Shown here: piece after piece, positions 1 through 8,933 of the stretch
Position numbering within the stretch: the first letter of the stretch is position 1
Layout: every line of letters begins with the position of its first letter
Assembly (NCBI RefSeq): GCF_013267355.1
Contig: NZ_CP053985.1
Location: 5,456,001 to 5,520,000 of the forward strand
Direction: 5' to 3'
Source: Achromobacter pestifer
GTDB lineage: Bacteria > Pseudomonadota > Gammaproteobacteria > Burkholderiales > Burkholderiaceae_B
Length of the DNA stretch: 64,000 nucleotides
Notes under the pieces: model-generated
Database searches by the model: none
Seen by the model: the letters and a program-made list of their open reading frames with translations, nothing else
What the model was told of the DNA's origin: nothing
Program-made: the position numbers and the translations under genes

Positions 1-48
1 TGGCGCGCCTCGCGCCTGCAACCCGCACAGGTGCTGCGCCATGACTGA
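1..48 (+). CDS. Lipoprotein-releasing permease LolC/LolE, C-terminal end only
   Basis: The reading frame that enters from the left edge encodes 15 residues ending in a stop at 46-48. The tail (WRASRLQPAQVLRHD) is the cytoplasmic C-terminus typical of LolC/LolE permeases, which end in a P-[AS]-[WR]-R-A-[AS]-[KR]-L-x-P-x-x-[AV]-L-R-x-[ED] motif. The stop overlaps the start of lolD by 8 nt, so the two are translationally coupled parts of the LolCDE inner-membrane machine that passes mature lipoproteins to LolA. Which paralogue (C, E, or the single C/E form) cannot be told from this stub. Confidence 0.8.
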   Translation, partial: WRASRLQPAQVLRHD

Positions 49-730
49 CATGCTGACTCCCGCGCTGCAGGCCGACAACATCGTCAAGGTCTATGACGAA
101 GGCCCCGCGCGCATCGAAGTGCTGAGCAACGTCAGCCTGTCCGTGGCGCGCGGCGAAATGGTCGCCATCGTCGGCGCCTCCGGTTCCGGCAAGAGCACGC
201 TGCTGCACATCCTGGGCCTGCTGGACGTGCCTACCAGCGGCTCGGTTTCAGTGGACGGCCAACTTGGTATCGGACTGTCCGAGGGCCGCAAGAGCGCCGT
301 GCGCAACCGCAGCCTGGGCTTCGTCTACCAGTTCCACCACCTGCTGCCGGAGTTCTCCGCGCTGGACAACGTGGCGATGCCGCTGATCGTGCGCCGCGAG
401 AACCGCGACAAGGCGCGCGCAGCCGCGCACGAGGTTCTGGCCATGGTGGGCCTGTCCGCCCGCGAGGGACATTTCCCGGGCCAGCTGTCCGGCGGCGAGC
501 GGCAGCGCGTGGCGCTGGCGCGCGCGCTGGTCACGCGGCCTGTCTGCGTGCTGGCCGACGAGCCCACCGGCAACCTGGACCGCCACACCGCGCACATCAT
601 GTTTGAACTGCTGACGCGGGTGAACCAGGAGTCCGGCACGGCGTTCGCCATCGTCACCCATGACCCGGAATTGGCTGCCCGCGCCGACCGCCAGTTGCTC
701 ATGGAAAACGGCCGCCTGGTTTCGGGTTAG
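41..730 (+). CDS. lolD: Lipoprotein-releasing ABC transporter ATP-binding protein LolD
   Basis: 229 residues, the normal LolD length. It is the cytoplasmic ATPase of the LolCDE complex, which extracts outer-membrane lipoproteins from the inner membrane. Visible motifs are Walker A GASGSGKST (about residues 45-53), the signature LSGGERQRVALARAL, Walker B VLADEPTGNLD and the switch-histidine stretch IVTHDPELA. The Q-loop region reads FVYQFHHLLPEFSALDNVAMPL, with the H-H-L-L-P-E-F-(S/T)-A motif characteristic of LolD. The start overlaps the end of the lolC/E frame, which supports the ATG at 41. tatD follows after about 40 nt on the same strand. Confidence 0.95.
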   Translation: MTDMLTPALQADNIVKVYDEGPARIEVLSNVSLSVARGEMVAIVGASGSGKSTLLHILGLLDVPTSGSVSVDGQLGIGLSEGRKSAVRNRSLGFVYQFHHLLPEFSALDNVAMPLIVRRENRDKARAAAHEVLAMVGLSAREGHFPGQLSGGERQRVALARALVTRPVCVLADEPTGNLDRHTAHIMFELLTRVNQESGTAFAIVTHDPELAARADRQLLMENGRLVSG

Positions 731-769
731 GGCGCGCCGGGGGATAATCCGGGCAAGGAGGTCGCGCCC

Positions 770-1588
770 ATGCTGATCGATACCCATTGCCACCTGGATG
801 CCGCCGAGTTCGACGCCGACCGCGAGCAAGTCGCCGACGCAGCCTGTGAGGCGGGCGTCCAATCCATCGTGATCCCGGCCGTCGAGCGCGCCAATTTTTC
901 CGTGGTGCGCGAACTTGCCGGCAAGACGGCCGGCGGCGCGTACGCGCTGGGCATACACCCGCTGTACGTGCAGCGCGCCGGCGACGGCGACCTGGAGGCG
1001 CTACGCGCCGCCGTCAAGGAATCGCTGGGCGACCCCCGCTTCGTCGCCATCGGCGAGATCGGCCTGGATTTCTTCGTTCCTGAAATTGCCTCCGGCGAAC
1101 CGCGCGAGCGCCAGGAGCGCTTCTATGCCGCGCAACTGGCGCTGGCCGCCGAGTTCGGCTTGCCGGTGCTGCTGCACGTGCGCAAATCGCAGGACATCCT
1201 CTTGAAACACCTGCGCCGCCATCCGCGCATCGGCGGCATTGCGCATGCCTTCAACGGCAGCGCGCAGCAGGCGCAGGCCTTCATCGATCAGGGTTTCGCG
1301 CTGGGCCTGGGCGGCGCCATGACCTATGAACGCGCCTTGCAGATCCGCCGCCATGCGGTGGACGTGGATCTGGCGCATCTGGTGCTGGAAACCGATGCGC
1401 CGGACATCCCTCCGGCCTGGCTGCATCCGCCGCAGCGGCGCAATGCGCCCGCTGAACTGGTCCGCATCGCCGCCACGCTGGCGCAGCTGCGCGGCATCAC
1501 GCCGGCGCGGGTGGCACATGCCACCACGGCCAACGCCTTGCGGGTATTGCCGCGGCTGCCGGCCGCGATCCTGGCCGACGCCGACTGA
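770..1588 (+). CDS. tatD: TatD-family metal-dependent DNase/hydrolase
   Basis: 272 residues, family-typical length. TatD proteins are TIM-barrel metal-dependent hydrolases, reported as 3'-5' exonucleases in DNA repair and quality control, cytoplasmic. The metal ligands are recognisable in order: H-x-H in LIDTHCHLD at the N-terminus, the glutamate in IGEIGLDFF, the histidine in VLLHVRKS, the histidine in GIAHAFNGS and the aspartate in LVLETDAPDIPP. A purine-rich ribosome site (AAGGAGG, about 755-761) precedes the ATG. Following lolD directly is the usual context for this YcfH/TatD-like paralogue. It ends 12 nt before the oppositely oriented sensor kinase gene. Confidence 0.93.
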   Translation: MLIDTHCHLDAAEFDADREQVADAACEAGVQSIVIPAVERANFSVVRELAGKTAGGAYALGIHPLYVQRAGDGDLEALRAAVKESLGDPRFVAIGEIGLDFFVPEIASGEPRERQERFYAAQLALAAEFGLPVLLHVRKSQDILLKHLRRHPRIGGIAHAFNGSAQQAQAFIDQGFALGLGGAMTYERALQIRRHAVDVDLAHLVLETDAPDIPPAWLHPPQRRNAPAELVRIAATLAQLRGITPARVAHATTANALRVLPRLPAAILADAD

Positions 1589-1600
1589 TCGGGCGGGGCC

Positions 1601-2992
1601 TCAGCCGCTCAGGCGCGGCAGTTCCAGCCGCACGCTCAGCCCTTGCGGCGACATGTTGCGGGCCGACATCCTACCCTTGTGCGCGGCCACGGCGGCCTGG
1701 GCAATGGACAGGCCCAGGCCGGCGCCGCTGCCCGGCTTGCGCGCGCCCGAGGCGGTGCGATAGAAAGGTTCGAACAGCGATTCCAGCTCTTCGGCGGCCA
1801 CGCCCGGCCCGCGGTCTTCGATCTCCAGGCAGGCTTCCTGCGCGTTCGACAGCAGGCGCACGCGGATCGCGCTGTGCGCGGGGGCGAAACGCAAGGCGTT
1901 GCGCAACACGTTTTCGATCGCGCTGGCCAGGCTGCAGCGGTCGCCGACCAGGGGCACGGGAGCGTGCTGGTCCCACTCTATGCGGATCCGCCGGCCGCCG
2001 GCTTCGTAGCGCGCGTCCTCGACCACATCGGACACGATTTCGGCCAGATCCAGGCTGTCGGTAGGCACCGGCAGGGCGCCCAGGCGCGCCAGCCGCAAGG
2101 TGTTGCCCACCAGCGCGTCCAGGCGTTCGCACTCGAGTTCGATACGGTCCAGCTGCAGGTCCTGGCGCTCGTCCTTGCGCCGCGCCAGTTCGGCTGCCAG
2201 CCGCAGCCGCGCGAGCGGCGAGCGCAGCTCGTGCGCAATGTTGCGCAGCAGCTGCTCGCGTGTGTCGACCAGCGCCTTCAGGCGGTCGGCCATGGCGTCG
2301 AAGTCTCGCGCCAAGAGGCCCAATTCATCCTTGCGGCGGGCCAGCTTGGCGGGCGTGTGCGCATCCAGGCGCCCGGCGGACAAGGCATGCGTGGTCTGGC
2401 GCAACTGCGCCAAGGGGGCGGTCACGTGGCGGCTCAAGGCCCAGCAGAACGGCGCGGTCACGGCCAGCGCGAACAGTACCAGCGCCAGCGCGACGGGCGA
2501 CAGGGCCAGCACTTCCCAATGCGAAGAGTCGAACGGCAGGAACAGCAAGAGCAGCACCGAGCCATCGGGCAGAACCAGCTTTTGCGGCTCCCACCAGGAA
2601 ACGCGCTCGCCGGTGGGGTCGGCAGGCAGGTAGTCGGCTTTCGGCGAGCGGTCCGGCCCGGCGCGGAAGTCGCTCAGCCAGTCTTCCATGCGGGCGGGCA
2701 GCCGCCGGCCCAGGATGTCCTTGTCCTGGGTGTCCATGACGTAGATCTTCAGGGCCGAGTAGCGCTGGTCCATGGCCTCGACCCAGCGCTTGAGGCCGTC
2801 CGCGCCCTCGCTGCGGGCGATTTGCGCGGCGTCGCGCGTGAGGTTGCCGGGATTCAGGCCGTCCAGCGAGTTGAAGCGGTACCAGGCGACCGCGGCCGTC
2901 AGCACCATGCCGCAGACCAGGATGACGGCCATCGCGCCCCAGAAGGTCAGGAAAGCGCGCCAGAACAGGGAGCGGGCGGGCAGCCAGGCCAT
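1601..2992 (-). CDS. Two-component sensor histidine kinase, CpxA-like
   Basis: 463 residues. Inner-membrane sensor: N-terminal membrane helix (about residues 12-35), periplasmic domain of about 130 residues, a second helix (about 160-185, LSPVALALVLFALAVTAPF), HAMP linker, HisKA box with phospho-acceptor histidine (NIAHELRSPLARLRLA), N-box ENVLRNALRFA, G1 EDRGPGV and G2 GSGAGLGLSIAQ. Its ATG overlaps the stop of the upstream response-regulator gene by one base (TGATG), so the two are translationally coupled. The partner looks CpxR-like, suggesting envelope-stress sensing, but the periplasmic domain is too variable to name the stimulus. The divergent gene is an iron-uptake receptor, yet nothing links the pair to iron. 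Confidence 0.88.
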   Translation of the reverse strand: MAWLPARSLFWRAFLTFWGAMAVILVCGMVLTAAVAWYRFNSLDGLNPGNLTRDAAQIARSEGADGLKRWVEAMDQRYSALKIYVMDTQDKDILGRRLPARMEDWLSDFRAGPDRSPKADYLPADPTGERVSWWEPQKLVLPDGSVLLLLFLPFDSSHWEVLALSPVALALVLFALAVTAPFCWALSRHVTAPLAQLRQTTHALSAGRLDAHTPAKLARRKDELGLLARDFDAMADRLKALVDTREQLLRNIAHELRSPLARLRLAAELARRKDERQDLQLDRIELECERLDALVGNTLRLARLGALPVPTDSLDLAEIVSDVVEDARYEAGGRRIRIEWDQHAPVPLVGDRCSLASAIENVLRNALRFAPAHSAIRVRLLSNAQEACLEIEDRGPGVAAEELESLFEPFYRTASGARKPGSGAGLGLSIAQAAVAAHKGRMSARNMSPQGLSVRLELPRLSG

Positions 2993-3705
2993 CAGTCCGC
3001 GCCCGCCAGCACGTAGCCCAGGCCGCGCAGGTTGCGGATCGCCAGCGTCTCGAGGCCGCTGTCGCCGCGCAGCTTCTTGCGCAGCGAGCTGATGTGGGTA
3101 TCGATGCTGCGGTCGTAACGGTCGGGCTTGCGGCCCAGCGCGTACAGGCCGATCTGGTCGCGCGCGACCACCTGGCCGGGCGTGCGCATGAGGATTTCCA
3201 GGATGCGCTGTTCGGCGCCGGTCAGCGCGATTTCGCTGTCGCCCACCCGCAGCAGGCCGGTGGCGGGATCCAGCGACACCGCGCCCAGCGCCAGGGCGGG
3301 GCGGGCGGTGTCGGGCACTTCTTCGAAGCGGCGCAGCACCGCGGTGATGCGGGCCTTGAGCTCGCGCGGACTGAAGGGTTTGGCGAGGTAGTCGTCGGCG
3401 CCGAACTCCAGGCCCAGCACACGGTCCGTCTCGCTGCCGTGGGCGGTGAACATGATGACGGGCCGGCGCGAGCGCTGGCGGTACTGCTTCAGCAGGTCCA
3501 GCCCGTTGCCGTCGGGCAGCATCAGGTCCAGCAGCACCAGGTCGTAGTCGTCTTGCGCCAGCAGGGCGAGGCCCTGCGCGCCGCTATGCGCCAGGGCGAG
3601 CTGGCAGTGACCGGGTTCCAGGTATTCGCGCAGCATCTGCGCGAGCTCGACATCGTCGTCGATCAGCAGGATGCGGCGAGTCACCGGGGCGTGGGAAAAA
3701 GGCAT
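2992..3705 (-). CDS. OmpR-family response regulator, CpxR-like
   Basis: 237 residues. The receiver domain has the acidic pocket IDDD (D16-D18), phospho-acceptor D60 (LLLDLMLPDGNG), T87 (IMFTAHG) and K109 (YLAKPFSP). The C-terminal winged-helix DNA-binding domain carries the recognition-helix region DRSIDTHISSLRKKL. The ALGRKPDRYDRSID stretch resembles CpxR more than OmpR or PhoB. First gene of a two-gene operon with the kinase (1-nt overlap). It is transcribed divergently from the iron receptor; the intergenic region holds a Fur box nearer the receptor. The ATG at 3705 is favoured; a second in-frame start at residue 10 or so is not available. Confidence 0.88.
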   Translation of the reverse strand: MPFSHAPVTRRILLIDDDVELAQMLREYLEPGHCQLALAHSGAQGLALLAQDDYDLVLLDLMLPDGNGLDLLKQYRQRSRRPVIMFTAHGSETDRVLGLEFGADDYLAKPFSPRELKARITAVLRRFEEVPDTARPALALGAVSLDPATGLLRVGDSEIALTGAEQRILEILMRTPGQVVARDQIGLYALGRKPDRYDRSIDTHISSLRKKLRGDSGLETLAIRNLRGLGYVLAGAD

Positions 3706-3825
3706 GCGTGTCGTCGGTTCTGCATCCGGCAGTTTGGCTTATGGCCGCGGGCCGGAGTGTCAAGAAGTTCAAAGAAGATAAAAGTTGCGGAAAGCGTGTT
3801 GCTGGCTCCCGGCAGGTCCAATTCT

Positions 3826-3847
3826 AATATGAGAATGGTTTTCATTA
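3826..3847 (+). promoter_or_regulatory. Putative Fur box upstream of TonB receptor
   Basis: The sequence contains TGAGAA-TGG-TTTTCA, a near-symmetric AT-rich element matching Fur-site architecture (half-sites TGAGAA/TGAAAA, 5 of 6 identical). It lies about 70 nt upstream of a siderophore-receptor start. Expected effect: Fe2+-Fur repression of the receptor and ABC transporter operon. Site function is inferred. Confidence 0.7.
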
Positions 3848-3917
3848 ATAAATACGGGGCAGGACGGACGCCGCACGCAGGGTGCGGGGCGGGCCTGGGA
3901 CGGGAGAAACTGGAATC

Positions 3918-5936
3918 ATGAGCAGCAAAGAATTGGTCGCCGGCCGGCGCGGTCCGGGTTCGCGCACGCAGTTGGCGGCGGCCCTGTGCGCCGCGGGTTT
4001 TGGCGTGGCGCAGCCCGCCTGGGCGCAAAGCGCGGACAGCGCCAAGACGCTGGACACCGTGGTGGTGACGGCCTCGGGCTATGAGCAGCAGATCCAGGAT
4101 GCGCCGGCGTCGATCAGCGTGATCACCCGCGAGGACCTGGACAAGAAGTTCTACCGCGACATCAACGACGCACTGGTGGATGTGCCGGGCGTGATCGTCA
4201 CCGGCGGCGGCGACCGCCAGGACATCAGCCTGCGCGGCATGGGCCCCAAGTACACGCTGATCCTGATCGACGGCAAGCGCCAGAATTCACGCGAAACCCG
4301 CACCAACTCGGATTCCACGGGCGTGGAAGGCGGCTGGACCCCGCCGCTTTCCGCCATCGAGCGCATCGAGGTGGTGCGCGGCCCCATGTCCTCGCTGTAT
4401 GGCTCGGACGCCATGGGCGGGGTGATCAACATCATCACGCGCAAGGTGCCCTCGGAGTGGGGCGGCGAGATCCGCCTGGACACGACGATCCAGGAAAGCA
4501 ACAAGTCGGGCGACATCTACCAGGGCAATTTCTACCTGTCCGGCCCGATCAAGACGGACCTGCTGGGCCTGCAGATCTACGGCCAGGCTACGCAGCGCGA
4601 CGAAGACGACATCGTCGACGGTTTCCGCAAGCGCAACTCGGAAAGCGTCACGGCCAAATTGGCGCTGACGCCCAACCGCGACCACGACATCGTGCTGGAA
4701 GCGACCACCATGCGCCAGAAGCTGCACGAAACGCTGGGCAAGACGGTCGAGCCGCTGCCGCCCGGCCAGGCTTGCGGGCGCAATGGCTGCCCGGCCTCGT
4801 CCGATACCGATTACCGCAGCAACAAGTGGGCGCTGTCGCATACCGGACGCTGGGGCTGGGGCGTGTCGGACAGCTACGTGCAGCAGGAAGAGTTCGACAA
4901 CCGCTCGCGCCAGATGAAGATCAAGAACCTGGACATCCAGACGAGCTGGACCATGCCCCTGGGTTCGCACATGCTGACGCTAGGCGGCAGCTACCTGAGC
5001 CAGCGCCTGAACGATCAGACCGGCAACCAGTTGGCCAACGGCCCCAGCAAGGTGGACCGCTACCAATGGGCCTTGTTCGCCGAGGACGAATGGCGCCTGA
5101 CCGAGAGCTTCGCCGTCACCGCGGGCCTGCGCATGGACGAAGACGAGAACTTCGGCACGCACTTCAGTCCGCGCCTGTACGGCGTCTGGCACATGGCCGA
5201 CCGCTGGACCCTGAAGGGCGGCGTGTCCACCGGATTCCGCGCGCCCGACCTGCGCCAGACGGTGGCGGGCTGGGGCCAGGTCAGCCGCGGCGGCAACATG
5301 TACGGCAACCCGGACCTGACGCCCGAGAAATCGGTGACCGAGGAAATCGGCATCCTGTATGACGACGGCGAGGGCTTCAACGCCGGCCTGACGATCTTCA
5401 ACAACGACTTCAAGGACAAGATCACCCGCGTCGCTTGCCCCTTGACCCAGTGCACGGACGGCCCGAACCAGTTCGGTTCGGACCCGACCACCTACATGAA
5501 CGTGGACAAGGCCAATTCGCGCGGCGTGGAAGCCAACCTGAAGCTGCCGCTGTCGCGCGACTGGTCTCTGACCAGCAGCTACACGTTCACCAAGTCGGAG
5601 CAGAAGTCCGGCCAATACAAGGGCCAGCCGCTCAACCAGCTGCCCAAGCACCTGTTTACCACCACGGTGAACTGGCAGGCCTCGGACGCGCTGCAGGCCT
5701 GGGCGCGGCTGAACTACCGCGGCAAGGAAAGCCAGCCCATCACCGGCCCGTCGTCCTCGTCGGTGGTCGCGCCTTCCTACACCTTCGTGGACCTGGGCGG
5801 CTCGTACCAAGTGAACAAGACGGTGGCGGTGTATGCCGGCATCTACAACCTGTTCGACAAGCAGGTCACGTACGACGACTACGGCTACGTCGAGGACGGC
5901 CGCCGCTACTGGCTGGGCGTGGGCGTCAAATTCTGA
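3918..5936 (+). CDS. TonB-dependent outer-membrane siderophore receptor (CirA/FepA type)
   Basis: 672 residues from the ATG at 3918, preceded by a GGGAGA ribosome site. An in-frame upstream ATG at 3882 is less likely because it lacks a site and would put charged residues before the signal peptide. Signal peptide ends near AWAQS; then a TonB box (LDTVVVTA), plug domain (about residues 40-150, with RGPMSSLYGSDAMGGVINIITRK) and a 22-strand-type barrel ending in aromatic F. Energy-coupled import of a ferric, probably catecholate-type, siderophore. A Fur box lies upstream and a periplasmic binding protein and ABC importer follow on the same strand, giving a complete outer-to-inner-membrane route. 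Exact ligand unknown. Confidence 0.9.
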   Translation: MSSKELVAGRRGPGSRTQLAAALCAAGFGVAQPAWAQSADSAKTLDTVVVTASGYEQQIQDAPASISVITREDLDKKFYRDINDALVDVPGVIVTGGGDRQDISLRGMGPKYTLILIDGKRQNSRETRTNSDSTGVEGGWTPPLSAIERIEVVRGPMSSLYGSDAMGGVINIITRKVPSEWGGEIRLDTTIQESNKSGDIYQGNFYLSGPIKTDLLGLQIYGQATQRDEDDIVDGFRKRNSESVTAKLALTPNRDHDIVLEATTMRQKLHETLGKTVEPLPPGQACGRNGCPASSDTDYRSNKWALSHTGRWGWGVSDSYVQQEEFDNRSRQMKIKNLDIQTSWTMPLGSHMLTLGGSYLSQRLNDQTGNQLANGPSKVDRYQWALFAEDEWRLTESFAVTAGLRMDEDENFGTHFSPRLYGVWHMADRWTLKGGVSTGFRAPDLRQTVAGWGQVSRGGNMYGNPDLTPEKSVTEEIGILYDDGEGFNAGLTIFNNDFKDKITRVACPLTQCTDGPNQFGSDPTTYMNVDKANSRGVEANLKLPLSRDWSLTSSYTFTKSEQKSGQYKGQPLNQLPKHLFTTTVNWQASDALQAWARLNYRGKESQPITGPSSSSVVAPSYTFVDLGGSYQVNKTVAVYAGIYNLFDKQVTYDDYGYVEDGRRYWLGVGVKF

Positions 5937-5944
5937 GTTTGAAA

Positions 5945-5959
5945 GGGCGCCTGGCGCCC
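5945..5959 (+). terminator. Intercistronic GC hairpin between receptor and binding-protein genes
   Basis: GGGCGC-CTG-GCGCCC forms a perfect 6-bp GC stem with a 3-nt loop, 8 nt after the receptor stop. No T-run follows, so it is more likely an mRNA-stability or partial-attenuation element within the operon than a full terminator. Confidence 0.4.
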
Positions 5960-5978
5960 GCAACATGAAGAGGTACGC

Positions 5979-6929
5979 ATGAAGAAGCAAATGCAAGCAG
6001 GCCGCGTCCGGCGTTGGGCGGTCCAGGCCGGGGCCGCGCTGGTCCTGGGCGCCGCCACGGCCGTGTGCGCCGCGCAGGCGACGGTGGCGGTGAAGCACGC
6101 GCGCGGCGAAACCGCCGTGCCGGCCAACCCGGCGAAGACGGTGGTGATGGACCTGGCCGTGCTGGACACGCTGCATGCGCTGGACGTGAACGTGGCGGGC
6201 GTGCCGACGGTCGCCAAGTGGCCGCCGCAGCTGAGCCAGTATGCCGATCAGCGCTATCTGAAGGTGGGTTCGATGTTCGAGCCCAACTATGAAGTGATCC
6301 ACGCCGCCGCGCCGCAGCTCATCTTCGTGGCGGGCCGCTCCGCGCCCAAGTACGACGAACTGGCCAAGCTGGCGCCCACCGTGGACCTGACGGTGAACGC
6401 CCGGGACCTGGTCGGCAGCGTGACGCGCAATACCGAAACGCTGGCCGCCATCTACGGCAAGCAGGATGTCGCCAAGACCAAGCTGGACGCCTTGCGCGCC
6501 TCCATCGCGGGCCTGAACAAGCAGGCGGCAAGCGCCGGCACCGCACTGATCGTGCTGACTACCGGCGGCAAGATGAGCGCCTACGGGCCGGGCTCGCGCT
6601 TTGGCGTGATCCACGACGCGTTCGGCATCAAGCCGGCGACCACGGGGCTGAGCGTATCGAATCACGGCCAGGCGATCTCGTTCGAGTTCATCGCCCAGAC
6701 CGACCCTGACTGGCTGTTCGTGATCGACCGCGACGCCGCCATCGGCCGCGAAGGCGTGTCGGCCCAGCGCATGCTGGACAACGAACTGGTGCGTCCGACC
6801 AAGGCCTGGAAGAACAAGCGCGTGGTCTACCTGAACGGCTACAACTGGTATCTGCTGGGCAGCGCGGGCCTGACCTCCATGCAGCAGAACGTGGATGAGA
6901 TCGCTGGCGCGCTGGCGGCGGGCAAGTAA
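5979..6929 (+). CDS. Siderophore ABC transporter periplasmic binding protein (FatB/CeuE/YclQ type)
   Basis: 316 residues. Basic N-terminus and hydrophobic signal segment ending around VCAAQA, then a class III periplasmic binding fold. Motifs include KTVVMDLAVLDTLHALDV, which fits the FatB/CeuE/YclQ pattern (P-x-[KR]-V-V-[VT]-x-D-x-x-x-L-D-x-L). It carries ferri-siderophore from the TonB receptor to the inner-membrane permeases encoded just downstream. No clear lipobox is present (TAVC does not fit well), so signal peptidase I processing is expected. It starts 42 nt after the receptor gene. Petrobactin/catecholate-type ligands are typical of this subfamily; the ligand here is inferred only. 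Confidence 0.88.
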   Translation: MKKQMQAGRVRRWAVQAGAALVLGAATAVCAAQATVAVKHARGETAVPANPAKTVVMDLAVLDTLHALDVNVAGVPTVAKWPPQLSQYADQRYLKVGSMFEPNYEVIHAAAPQLIFVAGRSAPKYDELAKLAPTVDLTVNARDLVGSVTRNTETLAAIYGKQDVAKTKLDALRASIAGLNKQAASAGTALIVLTTGGKMSAYGPGSRFGVIHDAFGIKPATTGLSVSNHGQAISFEFIAQTDPDWLFVIDRDAAIGREGVSAQRMLDNELVRPTKAWKNKRVVYLNGYNWYLLGSAGLTSMQQNVDEIAGALAAGK

Positions 6930-6961
6930 AGCCTGATGTGTGAGCGGCGGGGGTATCGCGG

Positions 6962-7954
6962 GTGAGTTGGCGGCAGTCGATAGGCGGTTGGGGCGGGCTG
7001 GCGGTGGCAGTGGGCTTGCTGCTGGCCCTGTGCGCGGCCAGCGTCAGCCTGGGCGCGGGCCAGCTCAGCCTGTCCGCGTTGTGGGGCGCGGGCGAGGACG
7101 CGGAGCGCGCCTGGCGCCTGCTGATGGTCAGCCGGATCCCCCGCACGCTGGCCTTGCTGCTGGCGGGCATGTCGCTGGCGGTGGCGGGGCTCATCATGCA
7201 GATGCTGGTGCGCAACCGCTACGTGGAGCCCACCACCGCAGGCACCGTGGAGTCCGCCACCCTGGGCATACTCGTCGTCACGCTGCTGGCGCCGGACACG
7301 CCCGTGATCGGCAAGATGTTGACGGCCACGGGCTTTGCGCTGGCGGGTACCTTGCTGTTCCTGGCGCTGCTCAAGCGCGTGCCGCTGCGCACGCCCTTCA
7401 TCGTGCCGTTGATCGGCCTGATCCTGGGCGGCGTGATCCACGCCGCCACCACCTTCGTTGCCTACCGCTACGACCTGCTGCAGTCGCTGCACGCCTGGAC
7501 CACGGGCGACTTTTCGGGCGTGCTGCGCGGACGCTATGAACTGCTGTGGATAGGCTTCGGCCTGGCCTGCGCGGCCTATGCGGCGGCTGATCGTTACACC
7601 GTGGCCGGCATGGGCCGGGAGTTTGCCGCCAACCTGGGCCTGAACCACGCGCGGCTGACGCTGGCCGGGCTGCTGATCGTGTCGGCGATATCGGCCGTGG
7701 TGGTCGTGACCGCGGGCGGCATTCCCTTCCTGGGCCTGATCGTGCCCAATGCCGTCAGCCTGGTGCTGGGCGACAACATGCGCCGCTCCATCCCCTGGGT
7801 GGCGGTGCTGGGCGGCGTGTTCGTGCTGGCCTGCGACGTCATCGGCCGGCTGGTGATCCATCCCTACGAGATTCCGATCGGCACGGTGGTCGGCGTGCTG
7901 GGCAGCATCCTGTTCCTGTGGCTGCTGCGCACGCGGAGGAACCTGCGTGGCTGA
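6962..7954 (+). CDS. Iron-siderophore ABC transporter permease (FatD/YclN type)
   Basis: 330 residues, GTG start at 6962. FecCD/BtuC-family inner-membrane permease with about nine to ten hydrophobic helices. The first helix follows WRQSIGGWGGLAVAVGLLLAL, and the family hallmark SRIPRTLALLLAGMSLAVAG (R-[IL]-P-R-x-x-x-x-x-x-x-G) is clear. The C-terminal PFLGLIVPN corresponds to the conserved G-[FL]-x-G-L-[IV]-x-P motif. It overlaps the next permease by 8 nt, so the two form a coupled heterodimer. A GTG start is accepted because the operon spacing is tight (32 nt after the binding protein). Confidence 0.9.
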   Translation: MSWRQSIGGWGGLAVAVGLLLALCAASVSLGAGQLSLSALWGAGEDAERAWRLLMVSRIPRTLALLLAGMSLAVAGLIMQMLVRNRYVEPTTAGTVESATLGILVVTLLAPDTPVIGKMLTATGFALAGTLLFLALLKRVPLRTPFIVPLIGLILGGVIHAATTFVAYRYDLLQSLHAWTTGDFSGVLRGRYELLWIGFGLACAAYAAADRYTVAGMGREFAANLGLNHARLTLAGLLIVSAISAVVVVTAGGIPFLGLIVPNAVSLVLGDNMRRSIPWVAVLGGVFVLACDVIGRLVIHPYEIPIGTVVGVLGSILFLWLLRTRRNLRG

Positions 7955-8933
7955 ACTCGCAATTTCCGTCCCGGCGCCGGCCCGCGCGCCGCAAGCCTGG
8001 CGTCTGTGGCTGTTGGGCGCCATTGCGCTGGCCTGCGCCATCGCCTTCATGACGCTGGGCGCCAACGGCCAGTGGTCTTTCGTGATTCCGTTCCGCGGCG
8101 CCAAGCTGGCGGCGATGCTGCTGGTGGCCTATGCCGTGGCGGTGTCGTCGGTGCTGTTCCAGACGATCACCCACAACCGCATCCTGACGCCGGCCATCAT
8201 GGGCTTTGACGCCCTGTACCTGCTGATCCAGGCAGTGGTGGTGTTCGGCTTCGGCCAGGCGGCCACGGCCGCCAGCCATCCGGTGGCCGCATTCCTGCTG
8301 GAGGTCGGCGCCATGACGGCGTTCGCCTGCCTGCTGTTCCGCTGGCTGTTTTCGGATGCGGTGCGCAGCCTGCACCTGATGATGCTGGTGGGCATCATCT
8401 TCGGCCTGCTGTTCCGCAGCCTGTCCAACTTCGTGGTGCGGTTGATCGACCCCAATGAATTCCTGGTGCTGCAGGACCGCATGTTCGCCAGCTTCAACAC
8501 CGTGCGCGTGGGCCTGCTGCCGATCGCGCTGGCCGCGGTGTGCGCGGCGTCCCTGCTGGTGTGGCGCATGCGCCGCCGCTACGACGTGCTGGCGCTGGGC
8601 CGCGACATCGCGGTGAACCTGGGCGTGGACTATCGCCGCACGCTGATGCTGACGCTGGCCGCCATCGCGGTGCTGGTGTCGGTATCGACGGCGCTGGTCG
8701 GCCCGGTGACGTTCTTCGGCCTGCTGGTCAGCAACCTGGCCTATCAGGCCATGGGGTCCGACCGGCACCGCCACACCGTTCCGGCGGCGGTGCTGCTGAG
8801 CGTGATCTTCCTGGTGGGCGGCCAGACGCTGCTTGAGCGCGTGCTGGGCCTGAATACCACCGTCAGCGTGGTGATCGAATTCCTGGGCGGGCTGATGTTC
8901 CTCGTCCTGATCCTGCGCAGGGGGCGCCGATGA
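7947..8933 (+). CDS. Iron-siderophore ABC transporter permease (FatC/YclO type)
   Basis: 328 residues, second FecCD-family permease. It has a shorter, divergent N-terminus (SVPAPARAPQAWRLWLLGAIALACAIAFMTL) typical of the FatC/YclO branch, TNRILTPAIMGFDALYLL-like conserved positions (HNRILTPAIMGFDALYLLIQ), and the loop GPVTFFGLLVSNLAY near the C-terminus. It starts inside the previous gene and ends overlapping the ATPase start by 4 nt (ATGA), so the four transporter genes are a tightly coupled operon. With its partner it forms the inner-membrane channel for a ferri-siderophore. Confidence 0.9.
   Translation: MAELAISVPAPARAPQAWRLWLLGAIALACAIAFMTLGANGQWSFVIPFRGAKLAAMLLVAYAVAVSSVLFQTITHNRILTPAIMGFDALYLLIQAVVVFGFGQAATAASHPVAAFLLEVGAMTAFACLLFRWLFSDAVRSLHLMMLVGIIFGLLFRSLSNFVVRLIDPNEFLVLQDRMFASFNTVRVGLLPIALAAVCAASLLVWRMRRRYDVLALGRDIAVNLGVDYRRTLMLTLAAIAVLVSVSTALVGPVTFFGLLVSNLAYQAMGSDRHRHTVPAAVLLSVIFLVGGQTLLERVLGLNTTVSVVIEFLGGLMFLVLILRRGRR

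Noticed and set aside
3826..3847. The CpxRA-like pair as an iron-sensing system
   Set aside because: It only shares an intergenic region with the receptor; the Fur box is nearer the receptor and no iron-binding motif is seen in the sensor domain.
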